Position numbers and translations under genes: made by a program
Origin: Sphaerosporella brunnea
Taxonomy: Eukaryota > Ascomycota > Pezizomycetes > Pezizales > Pyronemataceae
Direction: 5' to 3'
Assembly: GCA_008704415.1 (NCBI GenBank)
Contig: VXIS01000019.1
Location: 186,001-250,000, forward strand
Length of the DNA: 64,000 bases
Part shown: positions 1 to 11,143 of the stretch, one piece after another
Position numbering within the stretch: position 1 is the first letter of the stretch
How the letters are laid out: the number at the start of each line of letters is the position of its first letter
The notes under the pieces: model-generated
Database searches by the model: none
The model's input: the letters and a program-made list of their open reading frames with translations, nothing else
Told to the model about the DNA's origin: nothing

Positions 1-185
1 AAAATCGCCTCACTTACAAACGCCACCAACTTCAAGTGCGTACATAGGGGAGAACTGTGTATTTGGAGGCGAACAGCCTCCCCAGCTTCAAAGTGGGCTC
101 TTAGGTATACACAGTAAGTACTTAGTAAGTTGAAGTTGTTGCTCCGGCAGGCGGCTGCGGCTCGCGTTCGTTTTTAAGTTGAGAA

Positions 186-635
186 CTACGACTGCACCAG
201 CGGCGAAACCAAAACGACCGAATCACCTGCGTAGCACATCCATGTTAGGCTATCCACAAATACCCCACGGCCATCTACTAACTACTCTCTTGGCGTACGT
301 ACCTCTCACAAACAACATCTCCGAGTGCTTCTTGATCGTCTGAACGCTCTCGTCCTCTTCGTCATCGTTCACGACATATATGGTCTCCTCCACGTCTCCG
401 AGCACCATGTTGCAATGCGAGTCGTATGCCTATACCATGAAATACTCAGTCAGCATAAAACAACCAAAGGCGCACCGATTGTGAGAGGTGAGGGGTAAGA
501 GGGACGTACATGTAGCCTTCCGCGCAGTTCGCGGTCGCCACGGAGCTTGACAAAGACCCGTTCGTCAAGCGACAGGTGGACAAGGTCAAGGGGCTCGGAA
601 ATTTGAGAGGTGGTGGTGTTATCTGGGTCTGTCAT
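186..635 (-). CDS. LSM3: U6 snRNA-associated Sm-like protein LSm3 (3 exons)
   Basis: Core subunit of the Lsm1-7 (mRNA decapping, cytoplasm) and Lsm2-8 (U6 snRNA, nucleus) rings. I read three exons on minus: 635-510, 429-303 and 226-186, giving 97 aa, the usual length for LSm3. Seen in the sequence: the Sm1 motif with [19 protein letters not shown] followed by [19 protein letters not shown], an acidic linker, and the Sm2 motif [15 protein letters not shown] near the C terminus. Both introns have GTACGT donors and YAG acceptors, and reading frame is kept across both junctions. The start at 635 is the only ATG in frame that leaves a normal short N-terminal tail. The next gene upstream on the same strand (CHS7) ends about 550 bp away. 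Identification rests on Sm-fold motif order and LSm3-specific residues around the first exon end; confidence is high. Confidence 0.93.
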
Positions 636-1180
636 GACTTCTCGATTCGTTTGAGGTGAGTGCTGTGCTGAAAGAGGAGGAGGGAGATGTTATGCGGAGT
701 GTGGGGTTGCGGCTCGGTGGTTGCTTGGCGCAGGAGAATGAGCTGGTCACAAATTCAAGATAACAAAAGCTGTGGTATTTTATTGCTTTCTAGGTTCTTG
801 CGGTATGCATTCTGGTCTGTGGGCGAGTGCGTGCTTGACAATGATTCTAAGTGACAGTGGTCTGGCGACCGGATGCTTAGTTGGTAATGAGGTGTGGGGG
901 GGGGGAGAAGTGATAGAGAATTTGTATGCTATCATATCAGTACATAGAAGAAAGAAAAAGATGTGGGAATGACATTGGAAGAAGAGAAATAACAAAGGCC
1001 ATCCTACAAACTCCATCCAACGGTAATCATAACCAAACAACCAAAGCGAAAAAGTGGTATCGAAAGAAACGCTGCCCCAAACAAAAAACATCTTGCCCTC
1101 CTTCGTCTAAATGCACAAGAGCTGAAGCTACATGCAGTATCATGACACCTCATTCACTTAAACCCCCGAATAACAATCGC
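636..1180. other. intergenic between LSM3 and CHS7
   Basis: This holds the promoter of LSM3 and the 3' flank of CHS7, which is transcribed toward it. An 11-base G run lies near 895-905. Short ORFs on both strands here have no domain character and I treat them as noise. Confidence 0.5.
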
Positions 1181-2312
1181 CTAGTACCGATCACCATAGT
1201 ACCCACTCATTCGGCTGTCGTGGTAAGTGCTAGAGCCGCCATAATCGCTCTGGGGACCTTGAACATGACCATAGATAGTTTGTCGATGGTCAATCTCATC
1301 CAGCAGTGGCTCCTTGACTTCCCAGGTGTTCGTCTTGGTGCCCACACTGAATTCAAGATCTTCTTTGGTGATGGAGTCCCAGTACTGTCCGCACGTTAAT
1401 CAACCGCTCACGTGCAGGGCGTTAAAAGGACAAGCTACCTTGTAAACCATCATGACGGCGAGCAGGTTGCAGATGGTTGCGAAGAACATGCCATCAAGAT
1501 AATGGGACACCCCCTGGCAAATCTTTGAGCTGAAGACATACAGTAGAACTTGTCCGACCGCGAAAAAGAAGGCTCCGAAGGCGATGTCACCCAGTGGCCA
1601 TCGATCCTCCAGCGTACCAAGCACCAGCAAGATTTGACAGCAGACGTAGACGAATAGGAACAGCGCATTCACGATATACAACAACACAAACAGCGCCGTG
1701 GTCTTGGTCGGTCCCAAGCCGCCATAGCCCAAAAAGGTGCAGATCGCGATAGCGCCCGTCAGGAGGAACATTATGAGCGAACAAATGCGCATTAGCCAGA
1801 CCGAGAGCGTGGTTCCATCTTCATACACCTGGAACCCGATAAATCCGTTGATCAAGAGGCAGGTGCATGTGGCCGATGTCAATCCAGACTGCACGGCGAC
1901 AAAGTATGCATAGGTAGTGGAACCAATTGGGATGACTCCGGAGTCCAGGCAAAGCGAGCATATAGTGAGCAGCATGAAAAGGTAAAAGAAAGATGTTATC
2001 TCCTTGCGCCCTAGGTAGATGGCCTGTCAGCTCCCGTCCGTCATGCGCCTGCAACTACCCCGCCAACCTACCAACAGCTGTGAACTTTGATCGTACATGG
2101 AACACCATTATCAAACACATTATCAGCGCTCCGATGTGCATAAAGTCGCTAGCTGCCTGGAAGATGATGGTGTTCGCGGCCTCAATCGTCCGGGAATAAC
2201 ATTGCGCTTCGATGCCTCGGCCGAAGGTCGGTGAGCCGCTGTATGGGCCGACCAGGGCGCACAGTGGGATAGGAACCGTCTCGCATATTGACTGGAAACT
2301 ACCGAAAGACAT
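1181..2312 (-). CDS. CHS7: chitin synthase export chaperone Chs7 (3 exons)
   Basis: ER membrane chaperone required for export of class IV-type chitin synthase (Chs3) from the ER in yeast; fungal orthologues support cell-wall chitin synthesis. Exons on minus are 2312-2072, 2010-1439 and 1384-1181, in frame, for 338 aa, the family's usual size. The protein starts [11 protein letters not shown] and contains [20 protein letters not shown], the [20 protein letters not shown] loop, [16 protein letters not shown] and [20 protein letters not shown], all characteristic of Chs7, with about seven hydrophobic segments. The last exon encodes a polar cytosolic tail beginning [15 protein letters not shown]. 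The open frame extends upstream of 2312, but homologues begin at MSFG and the extra residues are not membrane-like, so I start there. Introns are 61 and 54 nt. No defects seen. Confidence 0.93.
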
Positions 2313-2874
2313 TGCGGTGGTTCTTTCAGGGCGAAGGCACTGTTCGTTTAGGAGGAATAGGAGATGAGGTCGGTCAGGAGTACAGACGCTAAGAGCGCCT
2401 ACCCGATGATGGAAGATTCCGCCGCCGAGAAGGACGGACTGTCGTGAACTTGATAAATACAACAAGAAGGAATTTCCAGTCAAGGCGTGTTATCGAGTTG
2501 GGGGACGTGAACTGGCGGGAGGGTGAGTGAGAGCCGACACTGCCTAAAACAAACCCTCAACTTGCCCGGTTGTGGTTTGGGTGATTTTTTTGCTTAGTAA
2601 CACATTACTACTACGAGTACTTAAGCCAAATCTCGTTCCACCGGAAAGTCACACTGTGCCAAGGTTCCACCGTCAACGACACGAACATGGCTGTGCGTTC
2701 CTTGGGCTAATCCCTGCTCCGGAACATTCTCATATTTACTCCGCAAATCCTAACAATACGCAGCGCCTCTAGATGCTGGAATGCGGAACGCACGCAGTAT
2801 CCCAGGAAACGTGACTTCGCCACTGCGCGTTACATAAGAGTTTCTACGGGTGCATTGGTTGAGAAGGAGTAAGC
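2313..2874. other. intergenic upstream of CHS7
   Basis: Promoter side of CHS7. At about 2773-2812 is a roughly 40-bp sequence containing GCGGAACGCACGCAGTA that recurs at about 25592-25650, where it carries an extra insertion of about 25 bp. No gene is supported here. Confidence 0.4.
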
Positions 2875-3559
2875 TCATTCAACCCCACCACCCGAGAACA
2901 AAGATTGCACAAAGACAAGGTGAGTCCGTTTAATGTCACGTTATCTCTCTAACTAGCTAGAGTATTGAAGACTGACTTTTGCTAAATTCACGAGAAGTGA
3001 AAAGTAGCCGACCACCATGTTCAGGCTCGTCAGCAAGCAATCGTTCAAGCCTATGGGTACTACTCCGGTGAGCTCGAAGTTTTAATACCTTACAAACTGC
3101 TCTAACTGGGCGGCTCAGAGATGCAGCACCGACGATGATAGCAATGGTCAATCCACTGGCAGTGCAGATGGTCCAATCCACTCTCCCCGGGAATCCCGGC
3201 TCTTACTACCACACAGCTGGCTCTCAGTCCTGTGGCTCTGCTTCGTTCGTTACCTGGGATCGCTTTTCTCTACTGGATAAGGTAAACTCGGAGGAGTTTT
3301 CGGATACGAAATATTGTGCTGATATTTATTAGAACGTTTCCGATATGCATTTGAAACACGACCATCTTGAAATGGACCAGAGAATGATGAAATCGGAGAT
3401 GAATGCGAAGTTCGACAAGATGAACGCCAAGATGTATAGGGAATACGACAAGAGGAGTGCGGCAAGGCTGACCGTTTGTTGTACGCCATTATCGGTAGTT
3501 TTGCTACTTTTCTCTCGACAGGCGGCTTCGCCTCCTACTTGACCTGGAAGAAGCAGTAG
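2875..3559 (+). pseudogene. decayed multi-exon gene with coiled coil and C-terminal membrane segment
   Basis: I do not recognise the family. A frame can be followed through introns 2920-3007, 3068-3118 (CTCTAAC branch) and 3282-3332 into an exon starting at 3333. That exon encodes a charged helix (DMHLKHDHLEMDQRMM, then repeated KFDKMNAKMYREYDK), then RSAARLTV. Near 3470-3485 the frame must shift by one base to continue into a hydrophobic segment, YAIIGSFATFLSTGGFASYL, ending TWKKQ and TAG at 3557. An in-frame TAA just upstream of the first readable exon and the absence of an ATG suggest 5' truncation. The short exon before the first intron (TPPPENKD, then TKTSR) resembles the matching exon at 23958-24050, and the intron is shared in the same phase. 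The organisation suggests a small membrane-anchored coiled-coil protein. A sequencing indel rather than true decay is possible. Confidence 0.4.
2920..3007 (+). repeat. duplicated intron-like sequence, copy 1
   Basis: 88 nt beginning GTGAGTCCGTTTAATGTCAC, with a CTAAC branch-like site, a second GACTGAC site and a TAG end. It matches 24051-24136 with six mismatches and one 2-nt gap by my count, while the flanking exons are clearly more diverged. Confidence 0.6.
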
Positions 3560-3843
3560 AGATCCGGAGGCTGCTAAGGCATGGTAAGCGTGGTGCAGTC
3601 CACCCGTTTGAAAAGATCGACGACTGATTGATATGATGCAGGACTCAAATGGCGCTGTGTGGACTTGCCTTTTTTTTTTCATGATTAATACGGGCCGGCG
3701 CATAAAATACGGTGTTTTAGCAGGACGGTGTTACTACGGGGTTTTTTTTTTTGCTTATACTCTCCATAGGTGACTACTTCGGCTAGGCAGGTTATAATTT
3801 ATTCCAGTCCTCTCTGTCGGCAAGACCCAAAGTCTTCGCAACA

Positions 3844-3962
3844 TACTGCATAAACTCGCAAGGCTACGTCACTGGCTAAGTCACTGCGCCATGTGGCAAA
3901 GTCACTGAGCCTACATGGCGCAGTGACTTAGCCCAGTCTCTTGCTTGCGAGTTTATGCGGTA
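3844..3962. mobile_element. foldback MITE, family A, copy 1
   Basis: A 119-bp TA-to-TA palindrome. The arms contain GCATAAACTCGC and CTAAGTCACTGCGCCATGT and their inverse. It is closely related to 13177-13296 but its left arm has diverged in the middle. Terminal TA dinucleotides are consistent with Tc1/mariner-type mobilisation. There is no coding capacity. Confidence 0.75.
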
Positions 3963-4187
3963 ATCAACATCGCCACGCTCATCTACCTTGCGTCGCTTCT
4001 TCGTTGCCAAGAAACTCTCCAGCGACCACCTGATGATACTAGTAGTTACAAAGTAACCGAGTGACGAGCATGAATCTTCCTATTTTAAACACATAATGTA
4101 ATTTATCTCCACAACCACGCGAAATTTCAACAAACGGAGATTTCGACTGTCAAGTGACAGAGCGGGCAAGAATTAGGCGAATGACAA

Positions 4188-4432
4188 TAGGGGTCTTCAC
4201 GACCCTGAAATCCGGCAGAATTCGTCTCAAATTCTGACCTCCATAGAATAAATAGCCGCGCAAGCGCAAATTCTCGAAGTCTCGAGCCATATGTTATGGC
4301 TATGCTGTATGTGGACGTAATTCGGGGGAGAATTTGTGATCAAAAAAATCATGTGGTTTCACGACAAGTCAAATTCTGCCGCGAATTCAGCCGAGAATTC
4401 GAGTTGCAAATTCTGGGTCGTGAAGACCCCTA
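4188..4432. mobile_element. TA-flanked MITE, family C
   Basis: A 245-bp element bounded by a perfect 18-bp terminal inverted repeat, TAGGGGTCTTCACGACCC at the left end and its exact complement at the right. The interior is AT-rich with several GAATTC-containing short inverted motifs. The terminal TA fits Tc1/mariner-type insertion. It is non-coding and I saw only one copy in the window. Confidence 0.75.
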
Positions 4433-7400
4433 ATGTGGTAGCGAAGAATTCACCCAAAGTCAGGGTGTCTAAGTGTCCCCAACCATAAAAACGATCTTCT
4501 CGCCTTGCCAGTCATAACTATAGATTGAGAGAGCTTCAGTCCGATTGGCACGGCAAGAACTGTTTTATGGATGAAAAGGCGGGTTTCTAGGAGCTCGTCA
4601 ATGAATGAAACACAAGTTCTTTGTCAACAGTTTCGATGATGGGCAGTCTTCACTGGTCAGGCTCGGAGGCACTTGTCTTTGTCGTCAGTGACATCCATAA
4701 ACCCGCGCACGGCTAGAAGATCTTGACATCATCAATAGCTAGATTTTCCGAGCCTGCATAACACCCCTACTCGCAGCCCTTGCTCCTCAACATAGGAAGG
4801 CCCCAATGCTATAATGAAGCATGGAAGGACGGTCATCTTTGGGGGGATAAGGGCAGTCCCATTCCATAAAATCCCGGCCCCGCACACTCGCAAAGAAGGT
4901 AACTCGGCTACTCTGCCTACATACATCGGCACTGTTGAAGCACTAGCAACCTAGTCGGAGGCTTGGATTTGTTTGCCCCGCAAGGCTGCGTTTGTCTAAG
5001 CCGTTCTCCGGGCGATTCTCGTGGTGATGATGGCAATCTTGTGGCTGAATGTCCCGAAGTCGTGGCTCGGCCGGCGCAACGAGTTCTGCCTGGGAGAATC
5101 CGAGAGTCGTCGTTTTAGATGCAGGATCGTTGGGATTATTGGCGGGGAGAGCAGTGGGTAGAAGTTCTTTGAAGTGACAGATCAAGAATCATACGATATG
5201 CAGAAGGGATATGCAGAAGGGCTAGCTTCGAAGGCGTTATCTCGGCGATAATCAGCAAAAGGAGCTAGCTGCGCCAAGGTATCAGAAAGTTTATTTCTCT
5301 CCGAAACCCAGGATTCAGCTGTCTATGTAAGAGATCCGACCTGAGATTCAGAAAAGAACTTCATTACGGCACCTCCTACAGACTCGATTGCACGTCCAAT
5401 CACTATCAGAATTACCACGGATTTTCTGGTTGCCGAGATAATATCGCACAATATATGATGATTGTGTATGCGGTCTGGAGTCATGGAGTACTAGTTGGAC
5501 GTACCAATTCAACCTCCCAAGAATGTTTCTTTTTTATGAGCAAACGACATCCCCCAAATCATAACTTCGGTCCTAATGTTGTTCCCTAACTAAAATCCAC
5601 AAAGGCCAGGAAAGATAAACACGGAGGAGGGCGCATTTTTGAGCTCTACAAACAAACGAACCTCGAACCTCGAAACAACAAAGCAGCGGATATGTAAAGC
5701 ATTTCGATTCCTCACACGTCCCCCAATACAAGTGTTTTGGTCTCCGGCTTCTGTGCATAATTGCATCATGACAAACTGTCCAAGTTGCCGGACGGCCGCT
5801 CTACTGGATCCCCGTGGGTTGCTCCACGGTCGCGGTTGGTAGGACACGCCCAGCGTTTGAAATTATTTGGGGGCCTCGCCCTCTGATGTAACTTTCCGCA
5901 CGCTACGGGGTTCTGGGATCGAAATCCAGGATTTCAAATGCCTCGGAGAGTCAAAGGTGTTCTGCAGGTGCATGGTCAACTTCGTCAGTTCAATACCTAG
6001 TATCCCAGCGCCAGACGTTTGCATCCGTCAACGCGCGCGCGGGGCTGTATGGACCGAAGTCAGGAAACTATATAGGCTTAGGGTCCAGACTGACGAATAT
6101 TTCTTTGCGATGTAAGAAGCAGTTATCCAAAACCGAATTTGCGCTGGACTACTGTTTGCGCACCAAACTCTGAGCTTTTTGACCACTCATCCACGTTAAC
6201 GAAGCCGAAAACAGGGTCGACACAGACCTACCCCTTGGCCGGCCTCTTATCTACACAGTTCTGCAGGCACGCAAGAGATGGCCCCGATCCGGTGACACTT
6301 GGGAAACCCTTCTTCATATGGCCAATCATTCGGAGATCAGAAGTCCCACAACCGCGTCATGCTTGTTAGTCCTGGTAGGCTTCAGCTAGGTACCACCATC
6401 TCCTCTATTGGCCGTGCACGCCGCATTAGAATTGTGAAACATTTGCACGCAATTGTGCTCTTGATTGCTGATAACTGGTCCCTGGACTGAAAGATGTGAA
6501 TGTTCCTTGACAAGAAACTGCACTTAAACGGCCCCCTGCTTATATTCACTTAGTCCAAGTCCGGTCTATCTATTAGTAGTCATCGAGAGACAAACTAGCT
6601 TTAAGCAGCACTGTGAAAAGGGATCAAAACAGCGGTTTGAGAAAACACGGGAAACCTAGCAGGTGCTTTTATTCCATATACAACGTAGCTGCAAGCATAA
6701 CCCCCTCCGTCTGCAGTGCTAGCACCATCGGAAAGCGTGTATATTATTCTCCCTGCGAGGCTGCTGGGGCTGAACCGGTATGGCGCGGAAGAAACAGAAG
6801 TGCTCAAGAAAAAGAAGAAGCGAAGAAAGGCTGTTGGCTGTATGCACTGCACTCTCTATCTGAAGAACGCAAAGTTTCCTTCTACTCATCGCCTTTGCAG
6901 CCGACAGTTCCTGATGCTGCTCTTGGCCTACTTGCTACTGCTAGTAGGCAGGCTGGCAGCCACTCTGGGCATCGTCTATGCAAGCCAACGTAGTTCCCTT
7001 CTCTGACAGTACTCCTCCTCTATACGCCGTTGCGCATTGGGTGTGTAGAGGGGTTGTCCAGGTAAGAGGTAGGAGGCAGAGAATAAATATAAATAATGCA
7101 CCCTCTGCATTAGTTATTTCCACATTCCACCATAAGGATCGATCGGCGCCGCTTCAAAAGAAAAGACTCGCCTACCTCAGGTCAGCTGCCATAGGAAGCG
7201 GGAGATATAAAGCCCATCCGTCATCTGTGGTGAGCCGAGCAGCGCCATCCTCGTCGGTGATTGCATTTGGTATATGAGCTGACCCCACAGTTAAACCGAG
7301 TTATATACCCAGCTGTACCCAGCCAGCCCTTCATCCCATCTTACCAGCAAACCTACCATCGGCCTTTACGGTTCCTCCCCCACCTCAAGCTCGCTCTCTC

Positions 7401-7499
7401 TGCTATTTTCTTCGCCTTGCTCACCTCCTCCTCATCTTTTGTCCAGGACAAGGCCCCAAGACCAACTCAATCAACCATTGTTGTTGAACCTCACCCAAG
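4433..7499. other. gene-poor accessory stretch
   Basis: About 3 kb in which I find no convincing gene. ORFs up to 126 aa on both strands lack domain features, splice-supported extension or conserved-looking composition. The last 220 bp (about 7280-7499) are pyrimidine- and CAACC-rich with TATATACC at about 7302, and look like the promoter and 5' leader of the small gene at 7500. Confidence 0.4.
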
Positions 7500-7673
7500 A
7501 TGTGCGACTTTATCATCTACTATTACGTCCGCCGCAACTGCAGGCTTCCAGAAGCTCACGCCCAATTCGCGAGTCGAGGCGGGGGTTCAATGAAGCCATG
7601 CAGCTCCGGCCCCCATAAACGGTTCCTGTACGAGCCGGGAGAATGTGCTTTGTGCATGGGAAGGATGTTATAG
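7500..7673 (+). CDS. small cysteine-containing protein, 57 aa
   Basis: A 58-codon ORF starting MCDFIIYYYVRRNC and ending PGECALCMGRML, followed by TAG. It has five cysteines (residues 2, 14, 34, 49, 52), the last two as CALC, and two histidines (20, 39), so it could bind a metal. I do not recognise the family. Support for a real gene comes from context: the start codon is preceded by CTCACCCAAG, a typical fungal leader, and by about 200 bp of CT-rich sequence with a TATA-like element. There is no signal peptide or membrane segment, so a cytosolic or nuclear site is likely. It could be a chance ORF; transcription evidence would settle this. Confidence 0.5.
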   Translation: MCDFIIYYYVRRNCRLPEAHAQFASRGGGSMKPCSSGPHKRFLYEPGECALCMGRML

Positions 7674-8947
7674 GGCAGAGCCATATGCATGCATAGCAGG
7701 GGATGGGGGCTGAACTGGAGCGGAGACGTGGGATATAAGACGGAAGCCTTTTTTTTTTTTTTTTGGCCCAGAGAGCGGAAGCGAGTAGGGGGACTCGGCG
7801 AAAGGAAGAAGGGGGGGGGGGGAGGATGTACGGTAATAACCAAGGGTGGCTCTTTCTCTCCTCGATTTGCATGGGGTTACTTCTGCAACAAGCTACCGTT
7901 TGTATTTCTCTATATGAACTGCTGCTTCTTTTATGATAAGCTTTTGAGAAATTCCACAATCCTCCCGCAAAATCGGTTATAATGTCCCAATTGAGAAATT
8001 CACTTTCTCAGAACAACACCAACAACATTCTTTCACCCACCGCCCCCACGCGCGAACACGAATGACTGAGCAGCCAGTGAAACTTGATCATGAATCAACA
8101 TTGAAGTCGAGATGAATACTCACCCTACATGCCGTACGACATGACGGTGCCCCAGCGTGCAGCAGCGTAGTGCAGAAGAACCATATTGGCGCCAACCGCG
8201 CCCCCGTGGAGCCTGCATAATCAGCAGATACCTGCATACTTTATACAGTTATTTACTTTATCGATATCTACATTAAGTATAGTACATTAAGTACTTAAAT
8301 ATCCAACTGCTGATCCGGGGTGATCTGCAGTCCCAAGCGTAAGGCTCAACCGGACGCGCGCATCAGGCATCACTCGCCACCTAGAGTAAGAGTTCCAAGT
8401 CGGGGCGGAGAAACGGCCGCACACAATAGCAACCGCAGCAACAAAAACTCTAGGCTGACGGCAGCAGCGCCTCCACATACCAAGTATGTACAATATATAG
8501 GAACACTATGTATGTGGGCTGCTCCAGGTCATCGGTTCGGCCAAACTGCCCGATTGCTGACCGGCAAGGGAACCATACCCCCGCGAGTTCGGTTGAAGCT
8601 TGGGACTCGCTCCACTGTTTGAAACAAGGCAACTATCACTTTGCTCGAAGCGAAAAACTTCAATTTATTACCTGCCCAACCAACGGCGACTAAAGGTACA
8701 TTATGTTACTAAATAAAAGAATTACAGTTCCCCCTTTCTTCTCCTCTTTCTTCTCCTCTTTCTCCTCCTCCGCGTCCACTTTCAGAGGCCGCCCTATTAA
8801 TCCCCCATTATTATATTGATTACTCGCACATATAACACAGCAAAACAAACCCGCAAAAAAATAAGACCCAGCTATCCAGATCGGACTACGCGATACCCGG
8901 AAGTTTTCCGCTGACTGCAGACCCCACTTTCCCAATTCAATATCCAG
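7674..8947. other. intergenic with homopolymer and AT-rich tracts
   Basis: Contains a T run of about 17 at 7748-7764, a G run of about 12 near 7811-7822, an AT-rich block at 8240-8300 and a CTT/CTC-rich tract at 8730-8770. The only longer ORFs are driven by these low-complexity tracts. No gene supported. Confidence 0.4.
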
Positions 8948-9704
8948 TTAATCCAAGATCCTGTGCATCACCACACGATTGGCACCCAGAAAACGAAGGT
9001 ACAGCATCTTCTTCTCCACAAGAAACATGGTTGGCACGAAAGGGATATCGTACTGATCAAGGATATGATCAATCACCTTGTCTATTTATCGTTCTCGTCA
9101 GCTGCTGATTTTGCCATCCCGAGGAAGCGAGAAAGTTGGGTAGGGACGTACGGGATGCCTCTCTCAACACCTCACCGGTCGTTGGAATGTCCGATGGATA
9201 GTCTCCGGAAAGCCTGGGGAGAAGGCGGAAGTTCTCATCCAGCTCTGTGACGTGGGCGCAGTTCCAGTTGCGGTGCTGCAGACGCACGCTATGGTCGGTC
9301 AGCGATGATCACGGGGGCGGGGGACAGGGTACATGCTCTTCGATAGTGGCAGCAATTCCACCATCTGTCTGGCCGATGGTCTCGATACGCTTAAACCCGA
9401 GGTTGATGAAGTCCTTCATCTCGGCAATCTCGTTCTCCAGCCGCTCGAGATAGTTCATAACGCCAAGAACCAATGTTGTTTGGTCGTGATGTGCGGTATA
9501 TTGATAGGAATCGATAGGCCGGACCTCTGACTGCCGCGGTTGCGGGTGGTGTTGTCCCATACCGTCAGAACTGAAGGGCGAGCTCATGTCGATGAGTGTT
9601 TGCGAATGTCCGAAGGCTGTTGAGGATTGTTGTGGTGTTGATGTCGGGAGGTACAGATTCGCCATCACCCAGTTTATATGTTCTTGGTTTATGCTGCTTT
9701 CCAC
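8948..9704 (-). CDS. hypothetical protein, 209 aa (3 exons)
   Basis: I do not recognise this protein. Exons on minus are 9704-9333, 9275-9152 and 9081-8948. All junctions keep frame, the first intron contains CGCTGAC and ends CTGCAG, and the second has a GTACGT donor, a GCTGAC branch and a TAG acceptor. The N-terminal 80 residues are polar and Gln/Ser/Pro-rich. Next comes a predicted coiled coil (VMNYLERLENEIAEMKDFI, about residues 82-112). The C-terminal half is more conserved-looking: HRNWNCAHVTELDENFRLLP, then DYPSDIPTTGEVLREAS, and finally LDQYDIPFVPTMFLVEKK and RFLGANRVVMHRILD. The clean three-exon structure in a repeat-rich stretch makes it the best gene candidate between CHS7 and the aminotransferase. 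There is no signal peptide or membrane segment. Confidence 0.65.
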
Positions 9705-10589
9705 CTGATGTCTTTCCTTCTATGAAGTGAAACACCGAAGTCCCCGGTTCCGGAGTAGATTGGAAAAAATTGTCGAGAGTAGCCGCCGAGAAAAACTGGG
9801 AGACCCAGAAAAGAGTGAATGACGTGAAATGAACAGATGAATGGTATGTATACTAAGTACCCAGCTGCCGCGATCGTCGTGTGATTCCAATTAACAAACG
9901 AAAAAAAAAAGAAAAAAAAGCCCAAAGTCCGAGCACTCTCGTCGAACTATGCCACAGCCAAAGGAATGAAAGGGTGAATGATATGTGTCGAAAGCCAGGG
10001 AATTCCGGGGGCTTAAAACACGCATTGAGAAGTGCAATGCCGTGGCCCATCTTTTTCCGTAGATACACAGTTTCATTATCTCCCTTTGCGCGGCAGTCGG
10101 GGGGTTTGAGGTTTGCGTCTCGACACACGGGTACCTGTTTCAGGGACAAGGCGAGCTGCAGGATCAACTACCAGGTTCCAGATGAGCAAAAATACCCTGC
10201 CCAAAACTTTTGGGGATCTCGAGCGCATTGGGGATGGTGGCTAAACTAGAGTACGTCGAGTGTGGTGGAAACTTTTTTTCTGCCTGACAACCCTTGACGC
10301 CACTGTATATCATTAGCCATTTACCATCCCCATTCTTCTCGTCACGCTTCTTCTTGAAATGATAAACGCGCAAAAGATATCACGCCCAATCTCCTCACTC
10401 GACCACGCCATGATTTCTGGCACTCATCTCCAACACCACCGTTCAAGCCCGCTGTTCGAAAGGGGCACAAATACTGGGATCCCGTTTCTTTAGTAGTGCT
10501 GAGCCCCAGAACTCGATGTCAGACGCCGATGGGTCGGAGGAGGAGGAGGAGGCAATAGCTGACTTGGTTTTTGGAGGAGGTCCGGGAGC
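9705..10589. other. intergenic upstream of the 209-aa gene
   Basis: Contains an A-rich run at 9901-9920 and a short GGA-rich run at 10535-10552. I see no further gene. Confidence 0.35.
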
Positions 10590-10760
10590 CTAAAGCGCGA
10601 GCTGTGGCCTCTTCACACCTCTGCGTGGGGTGCGTCTTTCGTTTGGGTCAATATCTTCCCGGTTGAGATATTCTACCGTGAATGTTGCGAAGTGGAGATC
10701 GACTTTCTTCTTCTCGCACTCGGTTTCGAGGTAGGTAGTAGGTAGTCGAGGTGTTGTCAT
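10590..10760 (-). CDS. small ORF, 56 aa, possible gene
   Basis: A 57-codon minus-strand ORF from ATG at 10760 to TAG at 10590. The peptide has a central stretch ECEKKKVDLHFATFTVEYLN followed by a basic tail with NERRTPRRGVKRPQ. The composition looks like a folded beta or mixed core with a charged C terminus rather than random sequence, and CTATCAG immediately before the ATG could be a splice acceptor, so a 5' exon may be missing. I do not recognise it. The evidence is frame and composition only. Confidence 0.35.
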   Translation of the reverse strand: MTTPRLPTTYLETECEKKKVDLHFATFTVEYLNREDIDPNERRTPRRGVKRPQLAL

Positions 10761-11143
10761 CTGATAGACTGGCCTCTTCAGTGGTGGGGGTGATAGTGAA
10801 ATAAATGGTTGAGCAATGTTGTCTGGACAAGCGAGCAGCTGTGTGTGGTTTTTTTCTGGGTTACAAGGTACCTACATACTGTAACAGAAAACCCCATATT
10901 ATCAGTGCCGGAGTACTCCGGGGTGTATGTTTATGCGGTATTGTGATCGGGGTTTTTGTAACGGGAATGCTCCGTTCATGTAATACGTATTCTTCGAGAA
11001 TACCTCAGTAATGCTACAGTCTGCACAATGCGCAGTCAAAACGTGCTACTCATTGTGCCCGAATACCAGAGTTGCGTTTTAATACGGTAGTTTGAACGAG
11101 TGCACGCTGGAACCGCTGGAACCGCTCATCGCGATGACGATAT

